A stretch of DNA of 13,426 nt from an uncultured Campylobacterota bacterium. Lineage in GTDB: Bacteria; Campylobacterota; Campylobacteria; Campylobacterales; Arcobacteraceae. Shown one piece after another: positions 1-5,478 of the stretch (the first letter of the stretch is position 1; the number at the start of each line of letters is the position of its first letter). Location: assembly GCA_903821805.1 (NCBI GenBank), contig CAIJNA010000113.1, positions 1-13,426 of the forward strand. Reading direction: 5' to 3'. A program made the position numbers and the translations under genes. The notes under the pieces were generated by a model. It was given only the letters and a program-made list of their open reading frames with translations, was not told where the DNA came from and did not search any database.

Positions 1-165
1 ATCGAGTGGATTTTAACAAGTCTTGAGTTAATTATAACTGAAGACTCTAATTTTATTTAACAAGTTTTTATTAAGTTTCATGAAAATGTTTCATTTGTCC
101 ACATTATTTTTTATATATCTGCATATTATTTTTATCAAATTGTATTAAAATTGATTTTTTTACAA
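1..165. other. Non-coding left edge, possibly with the tail of an upstream gene
   Basis: No complete gene is seen here. Frame 1 of the plus strand is open from base 1 to a TAA at 58-60 (19 codons), so the C-terminus of an off-window plus-strand gene could end here. Frames 2 and 3 close earlier, at 14-16 and 24-26, so the true frame cannot be decided. A stem-loop at 19-46 is listed separately. On the minus strand, the sequence after the mnmD-like stop holds only a weak 7-base inverted repeat (138-144 with 161-167) and no convincing T-tract terminator. Confidence 0.4.
19..46 (+). terminator. Stem-loop, possible terminator of an off-window plus-strand gene
   Basis: Arms AGTCTT and AAGACT (19-24, 41-46) enclose a second perfect stem, AGTTA with TAACT (26-30, 35-39). 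The loop is ATTA, and a single G/G mismatch separates the two stems. A T-rich stretch follows on the plus side (51-58, with TTTT at 51-54). The structure is seen directly; the terminator role is inferred, and the T-run is not immediate. Confidence 0.45.
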
Positions 166-903
166 TTAATCAAGTAATGGGGAGCAATTTGGGCTATTTA
201 GTTTCTTTTTTTCCATGTCAATAAATTTCATTTTAAGATCATTATTGTTTTCTAAAAAGGTTGATGCAATTGTTCCTCTTCTTTTTACTGATGATTGATA
301 TTCATAAATATATAAATTATTTTCATACATTGACATTCGAACTGGAGTTGCAATTGAGTATGTAGCAATAATTGCCTTTTTAGATAATGTCTTTGCAATA
401 TCAGCAAAATATTCTTTTGTCCATAGTTCTTGATTTGTTTCGCTACTAAAAGCATCCTGATAGACTATGTCTATTGAATCGATAGCTTTAATGTATTCCC
501 TAGCATCACCAATAAAAACATTAATAGTAAACTGATTATCTTTGTAATATTTATTAATCGATAGCTCTTTAAGAATATATAAAATATTTGCAAATTCATT
601 TGGATACTCAAAATACTGTAAAGATTCTATAAGTTGCAAATCAAGTTCTGGTGAAAAGAAATTTATTTTTGTTGTGAGATTAAATTTTTTGATGTAATAA
701 ATTGTTGCTAAAGTATTATATCCAAGACCAAAACATATATCTAGAATATTTAGCTCTTTGGCGTTTGCAAATATTTTTAAAGCTGGTATTACATATTTAT
801 TGAGCGATTCATTAAAAGCACCATCTTGAAGGCTATGAAATGTTTGAGAATATTTATCCGAATATAAAGTATTACTTCCATCGGAAGTTAATTTATAATC
901 CAT
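166..903 (-). CDS. Stand-alone MnmC-type (MnmD/DUF752) tRNA methyltransferase
   Basis: A 245-residue SAM-dependent methyltransferase resembling the methyltransferase half of MnmC. That domain makes the last step of 5-methylaminomethyl(-2-thio)uridine at the tRNA wobble position. The N-terminus carries the family pattern around residues 7-32 (SDGSNTLYS, then FHSLQDGAFNES). The SAM-binding motif I is LDICFGLGYNT at 54-64, with an acidic motif II residue near E86. GDARE is at 132-136 and YQDAFSSETN, typical of this family, at 148-157. E. coli MnmC (about 670 residues) also has an FAD oxidase domain; that half is absent here, so this is a one-domain version as described in Aquifex. It is last in the luxS operon, and its ATG overlaps the upstream gene by 11 bases. 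Family assignment is firm; the exact substrate form is inferred. Confidence 0.82.
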   Translation of the reverse strand: MDYKLTSDGSNTLYSDKYSQTFHSLQDGAFNESLNKYVIPALKIFANAKELNILDICFGLGYNTLATIYYIKKFNLTTKINFFSPELDLQLIESLQYFEYPNEFANILYILKELSINKYYKDNQFTINVFIGDAREYIKAIDSIDIVYQDAFSSETNQELWTKEYFADIAKTLSKKAIIATYSIATPVRMSMYENNLYIYEYQSSVKRRGTIASTFLENNNDLKMKFIDMEKKKLNSPNCSPLLD

Positions 904-1342
904 TTCCCCACATATGCATTTTTTTAGCGACTACTAAATCGTAGTCATTAAAAATATCTATTGAATTTGTTGCTCGAAAGTCATTTCTATCAAGAACTTC
1001 AACCATAAACTGAAGACTATTTTTATTTTTATGTGAAATTAAAATTACATTTGCAGAATTTTCTAAAGAATGATAAATTACCTTAATGAATTTATCAATA
1101 TCTTCAATCTCATTCAAGCAATCAGTGACAACTACATATTCAAAATCTCTTGCCACCAATTTAAACTTATCAAGATCGATCGAATTAAATTCTTTATATG
1201 TAAGTTTTCCATTTATTTTTTCAGTAAAATCAAAAAGAGCTTCTTTTATTTCTGGACATTGATGATCAATATTCAGCACGGTTGTATTGGGTGCTTTTTG
1301 AAACAAAGACAAAAAAGTCTCTATTTCTTTATTAGTAATCAT
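893..1342 (-). CDS. Methyltransferase-like protein of unknown function, between luxS and mnmD
   Basis: A 149-residue protein not recognised as a named family. Its alternating pattern resembles the later strands of a class-I methyltransferase: a strand ending in an acidic turn at 69-79 (YVVVTDCLNEI), a helix at 80-94, a strand at 97-105 (ANVILISHK), and a closing strand pair ending in LVVAKKMHMWGNGL at 136-149. The glycine-rich SAM-binding motif I is missing: the first strand (TTVLNID, 20-26) is followed by HQCPE rather than GxGxG. It may therefore be a degenerate or regulatory methyltransferase fold, or bind something else. Its ATG overlaps the luxS stop by one base (TAATG), so the two are translationally coupled, and its end overlaps the mnmD-like start by 11 bases. 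It is clearly a real operon gene; its function is unknown. Confidence 0.75.
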   Translation of the reverse strand: MITNKEIETFLSLFQKAPNTTVLNIDHQCPEIKEALFDFTEKINGKLTYKEFNSIDLDKFKLVARDFEYVVVTDCLNEIEDIDKFIKVIYHSLENSANVILISHKNKNSLQFMVEVLDRNDFRATNSIDIFNDYDLVVAKKMHMWGNGL

Positions 1343-1857
1343 TAGATACCAAGCTTTTCCATACGCTCATCTGTTAAGAGTAATGCTTCATTATCCATTG
1401 TTCCAACACCATTTTTTATAACATGTTTAGCAATCTTTTTAGCATCTTTCAATGAGTGCATTTTATAAGTTCCGCATTGATAAATATTTAATTCTGGAAT
1501 ATCGCTTTCGCTTTCAACTTTTAATACGTCTTTCATTGCTTTTTTTGTTGCTTTTGCAACTGCTTCGGCACTTGGGTTTCCAAGCAAGCTCATATAAAAA
1601 CCTGTTCTGCATCCCATTGGTGAACAATCTATTATTTCAACATCATCACCATTTAAATGCTCTCTTATAAATCCAGCAAAAAGATGCTCTAAAGTATGAA
1701 TTCCTTTGCCGCTCATTTTCCCAACATTTGGTTTGTAAATTCTTATGTCATAAACAGTAATGTCATCTCCGCTTTTACTTTGCATTTGTTTTGCAACTCT
1801 TACTGCTGGTGCTTCCATAATAGTATGGTCAACTTTAAAACTATCCAATAATGGCAT
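1342..1857 (-). CDS. luxS: S-ribosylhomocysteine lyase (AI-2 synthase)
   Basis: LuxS cleaves S-ribosylhomocysteine to homocysteine and 4,5-dihydroxy-2,3-pentanedione, the precursor of autoinducer 2, and so closes the activated methyl cycle in the cytoplasm. At 171 residues it has the normal length. The metal site is visible as HTLEH at 54-58 (H54 and H58 as ligands, E57 as catalytic base) with C128 in the CGTY segment as third ligand. The catalytic cysteine is C83 in MGCRTGFY. The N-terminus (PLLDSFKVDHT) matches family proteins, which fixes the ATG at 1857. An AAAGGAT ribosome site sits about 6 bases upstream. It leads an operon with two methyltransferase-type genes, which fits its role in clearing the by-product of methylation reactions. 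Confidence 0.98.
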   Translation of the reverse strand: MPLLDSFKVDHTIMEAPAVRVAKQMQSKSGDDITVYDIRIYKPNVGKMSGKGIHTLEHLFAGFIREHLNGDDVEIIDCSPMGCRTGFYMSLLGNPSAEAVAKATKKAMKDVLKVESESDIPELNIYQCGTYKMHSLKDAKKIAKHVIKNGVGTMDNEALLLTDERMEKLGI

Positions 1858-1861
1858 TTTT

Positions 1862-1912
1862 GATCCTTTTAATTTGTTTTATTTTTAAAATCTCTTTTAC
1901 AAAAGTATAATA
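1862..1912 (-). promoter_or_regulatory. luxS promoter -10 and ribosome site
   Basis: On the minus strand, TATTATACT (1912-1904) contains two overlapping -10-like hexamers (TATTAT and TATACT). About 40 bases downstream is AAAAGGATC (1870-1862), just before the luxS ATG at 1857. No good -35 is seen, and any -35 would fall inside the ccoG terminator stem. Weak -35 elements are common for sigma70 promoters in Campylobacterota. The start point is inferred. Confidence 0.4.
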
Positions 1913-1915
1913 ACC

Positions 1916-1948
1916 AAAAAAGCCTAAGTCTTGTTTGACTTAGGCTTT
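1916..1948 (-). terminator. Rho-independent terminator of ccoG
   Basis: A perfect 12-base-pair stem (1919-1930 with 1937-1948, core GCCTAAGTC) encloses a 6-base loop. On the minus strand it is followed by a run of six T residues (1921-1916), partly in the stem. It lies 24 bases past the ccoG stop and upstream of luxS, so it separates the two transcription units. Confidence 0.88.
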
Positions 1949-1971
1949 AAAGTTACCAAAAAAATATTGAT

Positions 1972-3354
1972 TTATTTTTTTAATTTATCTGCTCTTGGAT
2001 AGATAAATACAGCATCTCTTACAACAAAAACTTTTAAAGGATCTTCTACTGCATATGCTTTTAGAGTAACAGTAATTGGAGTGTCATGTCTGCTATCATT
2101 TACTAACAATTCATTCGTTGAAAGTTGTATAACTTTTTTAGCTAATTTACCTTTACTTAAAGTAAATTGTTGAAATCTTTTTAGCGTAATTTTACCTTTG
2201 TATTTTCCAATAATCTCTAGATTATAAGTATATGCTTGTTTTTGTGTATTTTGGAATAATAGTACAAAACTATTTGTAACTTGTCCACCTTCATATGTTT
2301 TATATAGTTCAGTAGTTTTATTAACATTTAAAAGCATGTACTCTTTTTTACCGCCCATAACAAACAGCATTCCGATAACTATTAAAAGAGCTGCAGCATA
2401 CATGATACTTTTTGATCTTATTAATTTCAGACCTTGGTTGTGTATTACATCATTTGTGCTTGACCATTGAACTAAACTTTCTTTTCCAAGTTTACCCATA
2501 ACTGTTGTACATGCGTCAACACATTCCAGACAATTGATACATTCTAATTGTGTACCTTTTCTGATATCAATATGCGTAGGACACACCGTAACACAGCTTT
2601 CACAAGCAGTACACTCATCAGTAGGATTAGCTAAATCTTTTGCTTTGAAAACAGTTTTTTGTTTTTTTGCATCATAAATTTCACCACCTCTATTTGGATT
2701 GTAAATAGCTTGGATTGTGTCGTTATCGTAAAGTACCGATTGAACCCTTGAATAAGGACATACATAAACACAAAAATTCTCTTGTAAAAACACAACATCA
2801 TAAACCAAAAATGCTGCAATCCCTACAATAAAACCTATCATAGTTGTATGCTCAAGCGGATCAGCAAGGTATGCAAAGAAGTCTGCTGGCGGAATAAAGA
2901 ACCACATAAAGTCTGCTGCAGACAACAATGCTAAAAATGCCCAAATAGCTATTGCAATTGGTTTTTTAATTTTATTAGAGTTTTTTGTATAATCTGGATC
3001 TTTTTGTTTATTTTTTATTCGTCTCATACCTAACAATTTAGTTTCAATTAAATCTCTATAGATAACCCTGAAAATAGTTTGCGGGCAAGCCCATCCACAC
3101 CAAGCTCTACCGCCAATTGCAGTTACTGCAAATATTCCCAAAAATAGTAGCATTAGTAAAAATGGCATCATATATAGCTCTTGCATATCGAATACTATCC
3201 CCATAAGGTGCAATTGCTTTTTGTCAAACGATAATAAAAATACTTGATTGCCACCTATTTGTACAAATGGTAGTCCAACTGCCACAATACTTGCAAACGC
3301 ATATGCCCAGTATCTTTTGATACGATACGAAGTTTTTTCTATTTTTTCTTCCAT
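1972..3354 (-). CDS. ccoG: Cytochrome c oxidase accessory protein CcoG (RdxA/FixG family)
   Basis: A membrane iron-sulfur protein of 460 residues needed for assembly of cbb3-type cytochrome oxidase; characterised family members act as Cu(II) reductases supplying Cu(I) for the CuB centre. Hydrophobic segments lie near residues 17-33, 62-82, 131-152, 171-190 and 317-334. Membrane-adjacent cysteine motifs are CGWACP (86-91) and CVYVCP (195-200). A two-cluster ferredoxin domain follows, with C248, C251, C254, C258 and C272, C275, C278, C282. The C-terminal third (about 340-460) is the Ig-like FixG tail expected outside the cytoplasm. The start is supported by AGGGGAA 8 bases upstream. No ccoNOPQ genes are next to it, so it stands alone with its own promoter and terminator. 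It implies that the organism respires with a high-affinity cbb3 oxidase. Confidence 0.96.
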   Translation of the reverse strand: MEEKIEKTSYRIKRYWAYAFASIVAVGLPFVQIGGNQVFLLSFDKKQLHLMGIVFDMQELYMMPFLLMLLFLGIFAVTAIGGRAWCGWACPQTIFRVIYRDLIETKLLGMRRIKNKQKDPDYTKNSNKIKKPIAIAIWAFLALLSAADFMWFFIPPADFFAYLADPLEHTTMIGFIVGIAAFLVYDVVFLQENFCVYVCPYSRVQSVLYDNDTIQAIYNPNRGGEIYDAKKQKTVFKAKDLANPTDECTACESCVTVCPTHIDIRKGTQLECINCLECVDACTTVMGKLGKESLVQWSSTNDVIHNQGLKLIRSKSIMYAAALLIVIGMLFVMGGKKEYMLLNVNKTTELYKTYEGGQVTNSFVLLFQNTQKQAYTYNLEIIGKYKGKITLKRFQQFTLSKGKLAKKVIQLSTNELLVNDSRHDTPITVTLKAYAVEDPLKVFVVRDAVFIYPRADKLKK

Positions 3355-3360
3355 TGTTTC

Positions 3361-3389
3361 TTCCCCTGTAAATAACTGAATAAATTATA
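3361..3389 (-). promoter_or_regulatory. ccoG promoter -10 and ribosome site
   Basis: A consensus TATAAT lies at 3389-3384 on the minus strand, about 30 bases before the ATG at 3354. The strong ribosome site AGGGGAA is at 3367-3361. A weak -35-like GTTTAT lies about 17 bases further upstream. This suggests a short leader and ccoG transcription independent of the HIT gene, although no terminator separates the two. Confidence 0.55.
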
Positions 3390-3426
3390 TATTATTAAAG
3401 CTTATGATAAACATAAAATATTATTA

Positions 3427-3819
3427 TTAATTTATCTGGTTTGTTAATTTGTAACTTTCTAGCTTGTGACTCAATTTTTCATAAAAACTATTCATATCAA
3501 GCTTCAAATCACTGTCTCTCATTTTTTTACCCCAAGTTGGTTCCGGAAAATAACTATCATTTTTAAATCTTGCTTGAATATGAAAATGAACTTTTGGCAC
3601 GTAATTTCCAAAAGAAGCTATATTGATCTTATCTGGATTAAAAAATCCAATCATCTCTTTTTCAATAACATCAAGCATTTGAATTATCTCAATTCTAAGA
3701 TCCAAACTGCATTCACTAAACTCTTTATGCGGAGTGACTGTAAAAATTTTTAGCCAAGGAATTTCAAATGGCTCTATTTCAACCCTTAAAGATTCGCCTT
3801 GAAAAATTACATTTTCCAT
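3427..3819 (-). CDS. HIT-family protein with H-x-H-x-Q triad
   Basis: A protein of about 130 residues from the histidine-triad superfamily, which contains nucleotide hydrolases and transferases. The triad region reads VHFHIQARF, near residues 77-85 of this frame. It is followed by DSYFPEPTWG, which matches the short HIT proteins whose triad is followed by a xxPxPxWG segment. The third triad position is Gln instead of His. That variant is known from GalT and Ap4A-phosphorylase-type members, so transferase or phosphorylase chemistry rather than plain hydrolysis is possible. The ATG at 3819 overlaps the TGA of the upstream DUF493 gene (TGATG) and is preferred over a TTG one codon earlier. It is last in a moaC-DUF493-HIT unit. 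The substrate is unknown. Confidence 0.8.
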   Translation of the reverse strand: MENVIFQGESLRVEIEPFEIPWLKIFTVTPHKEFSECSLDLRIEIIQMLDVIEKEMIGFFNPDKINIASFGNYVPKVHFHIQARFKNDSYFPEPTWGKKMRDSDLKLDMNSFYEKLSHKLESYKLTNQIN

Positions 3820-4082
3820 CAAATAACCATTTTTATTTGTTTGTGCTCATGTAAAACTTTATGATAATGTGTTCTGTCATCATCATTATGAACCAATAAC
3901 TCTATGTTATAACTTTTATATTTACCCTTACTGCTAACTTTTGAATGACTTACTTTGTGTGGCCTATCTTTGAAAACGTCTTTCGCTATTTCATGCCCAT
4001 CATGTTCATCATGAATCACAATTTTATAACACCATTCGCACGGATATGTTAACTCCAATTTGTGTTTACTTAAATCGATCAT
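3819..4082 (-). CDS. DUF493 family protein (HP0495-like)
   Basis: A small protein of 87 residues with the DUF493 pattern. The N-terminal strand is LTYPCEWCYKIVI (residues 11-23), followed by the charged segment DEHDGHEIAKDVF. Then comes SHSKVSSKGKYKSYNIEL (45-62) and a helix starting THYHKVLHEH. The family, which includes Helicobacter HP0495 and E. coli YbeD, has a compact ferredoxin-like fold resembling small-molecule-binding regulatory domains; its function is not settled. Its ATG overlaps the moaC stop (ATGA, 4 bases) and its TGA overlaps the HIT start, so all three genes are translationally coupled. Confidence 0.85.
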   Translation of the reverse strand: MIDLSKHKLELTYPCEWCYKIVIHDEHDGHEIAKDVFKDRPHKVSHSKVSSKGKYKSYNIELLVHNDDDRTHYHKVLHEHKQIKMVI

Positions 4083-4549
4083 ATATTGTAATCTCCTGTT
4101 TTTCCACCGCTTTTATGTACAAGTTTAATATCACTTATAATCATACCTTTATCTATAGCCTTTACCATATCATAAATAGTCAAAAGGCCTATACTAACTC
4201 CAGTTAAAGCTTCCATTTCAACACCTGTTTGACCTTTTAGTTTTGTAGTTACAGTCAATCTAAAAGTGCAAATATCATCAAGTTGCTCTACATCACAGTT
4301 GATCCCTGTAAGCAAAAGAGGATGACACATTGGAATAATTTCTGGAGTTTTTTTTGCGCCCATAATACTAGCAATCACTGCTGTTTGAAGAACTGGACCT
4401 TTTTTGTTTTGATTACTAATAACATTATCATAAGCTACTTTACTCATAGTGATCATGCCACTTGCTATAGCTATTCTTGATGTATCTTCTTTTGATGATA
4501 CATCAACCATTTTTGGTCTATCTTGTTCGTCTAAATGTGTAAGTGTCAT
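4079..4549 (-). CDS. moaC: Cyclic pyranopterin monophosphate synthase
   Basis: MoaC, acting after MoaA, converts the GTP-derived cyclic intermediate to cyclic pyranopterin monophosphate, the first committed stage of molybdenum cofactor synthesis. At 156 residues it has normal length. Conserved blocks are MVDVSSK (14-20), IPMCHPL (72-78), GQTGVEMEALTGVS (106-119) and KSGGKTGDY (147-155). Catalytic residues by family comparison are K50, D127 and K130 in the YDMVKAID helix. No other moa or moe gene is in the window. It heads the unit moaC-DUF493-HIT and is divergent from rpsU. The ribosome site is weak (AAAGAT at about 7 bases). Confidence 0.97.
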   Translation of the reverse strand: MTLTHLDEQDRPKMVDVSSKEDTSRIAIASGMITMSKVAYDNVISNQNKKGPVLQTAVIASIMGAKKTPEIIPMCHPLLLTGINCDVEQLDDICTFRLTVTTKLKGQTGVEMEALTGVSIGLLTIYDMVKAIDKGMIISDIKLVHKSGGKTGDYNI

Positions 4550-4592
4550 AGGCTATCTTTGTAATAAAATTATTGAGATCTTTAATTCTTTG

Positions 4593-4621
4593 ATTGTACA
4601 AAAGTTAAGATTAAGCCAAAA
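4593..4621 (-). promoter_or_regulatory. Candidate moaC promoter
   Basis: TACAAT lies at 4598-4593 on the minus strand, preceded by TG as TTGTACAAT, about 44 bases before the moaC ATG. A poor -35-like TTTTGG lies 17 bases upstream (4621-4616). The position suits a 35-40 base leader. The call rests on hexamer similarity only. Confidence 0.4.
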
Positions 4622-4632
4622 TTAACTAAAAT
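4605..4632 (+). promoter_or_regulatory. Candidate rpsU promoter
   Basis: TAAAAT at 4627-4632 has TTAAGA at 4605-4610 as a weak -35 with a 16-base spacer. Transcription would begin near 4639, giving a leader of about 30 bases. It overlaps the upstream edge of the divergent moaC promoter, so the two may interfere. Confidence 0.4.
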
Positions 4633-4657
4633 CCGCGTCCAATTTAGAAAGAAAGTG

Positions 4658-4663
4658 GGTGAT
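4658..4663 (+). promoter_or_regulatory. Ribosome binding site fixing the GTG start of rpsU
   Basis: GGTGAT can pair with the ATCACC segment at the 3' end of 16S rRNA. It sits 5 bases before the GTG at 4669. No in-frame ATG precedes the conserved PGVKV N-terminus, so GTG is the start. Confidence 0.65.
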
Positions 4664-4668
4664 GTACA

Positions 4669-4881
4669 GTGCCTGGTGTTAAAGTAAAAGAAAGCGAATC
4701 TTTTGAAGAAGCGTATAGAAGATTTAAAAAACAATGTGATAGAAGTTTAATCGTTACAGAAACAAGAGCAAGAAGATATTTCGAATCTAATCCTGAAAAG
4801 AAAAAGAAAGAAAAAATCAATGCTAAGAAAAAAATGATGAAAAAACTTTATATGTTGAGAAGATACGAATCAAAATTATAA
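4669..4881 (+). CDS. rpsU: 30S ribosomal protein bS21
   Basis: A 70-residue basic protein of the small ribosomal subunit that helps initiation by acting near the 16S 3' end and mRNA. The sequence is typical of campylobacterial bS21: PGVKVKESESFEEAYRRFKK at 2-21, CDRSLIVTETRARRYFE in the middle, a lysine-rich helix (about 49-62), and the conserved C-terminus LYMLRRYESKL. Start is GTG, which may limit synthesis. It forms a single-gene unit between divergent promoter sequence and a hairpin terminator. Length and ends match the family, so it is intact. Confidence 0.98.
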   Translation: MPGVKVKESESFEEAYRRFKKQCDRSLIVTETRARRYFESNPEKKKKEKINAKKKMMKKLYMLRRYESKL

Positions 4882-4904
4882 TATTATAACTTTCCCTTAA
4901 CCAT

Positions 4905-4940
4905 AAGACTTTGAAGCCATTTTAAGGTTTCAAATCTTTT
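4905..4940 (+). terminator. rpsU terminator hairpin
   Basis: AAGA-C-TTTGAAGCC pairs with GGTTTCAAATCTT. There is one bulged C and one G-T pair, the loop is about 7 bases (ATTTTAA), and TTTT follows at 4937-4940. It lies 23 bases after the rpsU stop. The stem has A-runs on the other side, so it may also act on minus-strand transcripts from the hip locus. Confidence 0.65.
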
Positions 4941-5098
4941 GGTATTTCTACCCTATTCCCAACTCCACAAAAGAAACTCAAAAAAGACTTCATATTGTAA
5001 TTTATTCTTATGCTTAAGAATAAAAAATTATACTGAACAATTAAAATATTTATTTCATTTATGCACCGAACAAGAAGAATATCGACAGAACGAATCAT
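4922..5098 (-). CDS. Possible 58-codon ORF downstream of the antitoxin gene
   Basis: An open frame from ATG at 5098 to TAA at 4924-4922 encodes 58 residues, ending in NRVEIPKDLKP. The middle (about residues 16-46) is rich in I, L, F, V and Y with few charges. An internal in-frame ATG (residue 36) could give a 23-residue product. It starts 18 bases past the end of the hipB-like gene on the same strand, so it could be a third gene of that unit. Against it: no ribosome site is visible, its 3' end lies inside the rpsU terminator stem, and I recognise no family. It may be chance or the remnant of a longer gene. Confidence 0.25.
   Translation of the reverse strand: MIRSVDILLVRCINEINILIVQYNFLFLSIRINYNMKSFLSFFCGVGNRVEIPKDLKP
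5002..5023. other. AT-rich stem-loop between rpsU and the hip locus
   Basis: TTATTCTTA and TAAGAATAA (5002-5010, 5015-5023) form a perfect 9-base stem around TGCT. On the plus side it is followed by A residues, and on the minus side there is no clear T-run. It is not a convincing terminator in either direction, although it lies where a hip-locus transcript would be expected to end. Confidence 0.3.
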
Positions 5099-5115
5099 TC
5101 ATCATACATTAATAA

Positions 5116-5478
5116 TTATTTGATTCTTTGCTTCTCAATCTTCTCAATCTTCTCTTTTGTAGTTGGAAGCAAAAGTTTTTCTAACTCTTCAAGTCTTCCG
5201 AAAGTTCTCATTACTTTAATAAAATTAATCATTGAGATACTTCCTTTTTGCTCATAATTGGAGTATGTTGTAGGTGAACTGAGTTCCGCTTCTTTTGCAA
5301 AATCACTCTGCTTTTTATTGGCAAATAGTCGTAAATCTTTTGCTCTGATTGCCAAGACCATCGCTATTTCTTCATCTGTAAGAGTTCCAAAAGCACTATT
5401 TGGATTGAGTCTATTTTTAAGTTTTTTCTTCGCTTTTGCTTGCGAATCTTGCAGTTTTTTTAATAAATCACTACTCAT
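5116..5478 (-). CDS. Xre/HipB-like helix-turn-helix protein (probable antitoxin)
   Basis: A 120-residue protein with a Cro/C1-type helix-turn-helix at about residues 47-104. The segment LRLFANKKQSDFAKEA is followed by a recognition helix near SSPTTYSNYEQ and a stabilising helix pair to KLL. The N-terminal 45 residues form a basic extension (KAKKKLKNR) not found in E. coli HipB, and the tail is a lysine/glutamate-rich helix (EKIEKIEK). It follows the hipA-like gene with a one-base TAATG overlap, so it is co-translated with it. By analogy with HipBA it should bind HipA and repress the operon. The order is reversed relative to E. coli, where hipB comes first. The antitoxin role is inferred from domain and context. 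Confidence 0.82.
   Translation of the reverse strand: MSSDLLKKLQDSQAKAKKKLKNRLNPNSAFGTLTDEEIAMVLAIRAKDLRLFANKKQSDFAKEAELSSPTTYSNYEQKGSISMINFIKVMRTFGRLEELEKLLLPTTKEKIEKIEKQRIK
5131..5154. repeat. Short 9-base tandem repeat in the antitoxin 3' end
   Basis: CTTCTCAAT occurs twice in a row, followed by a partial third copy (CTTCTC). On the coding strand it encodes the repeated EKI segment of the C-terminal tail. The unit is a multiple of three, so copy changes would lengthen the tail without shifting the frame. Confidence 0.5.

Noticed and set aside
1070..1345. Plus-strand ORF of 91 codons
   Set aside because: It is antisense to the gene at 893-1342, whose overlaps with luxS and mnmD show that the minus strand is coding; its product is low-complexity F/I/K.
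4919..4950. T-loop-like GGTTTCAAATC, suggesting a tRNA fragment or integration site
   Set aside because: The bases are the 3' side of the rpsU terminator stem. No acceptor, D or anticodon arms are nearby, and no integrase or duplicate site was seen.
5131..5154. Tandem 9-base repeat as a phase-variation tract
   Set aside because: The unit is a multiple of three and there are fewer than three copies, so it would not switch the frame; kept only as a repeat.
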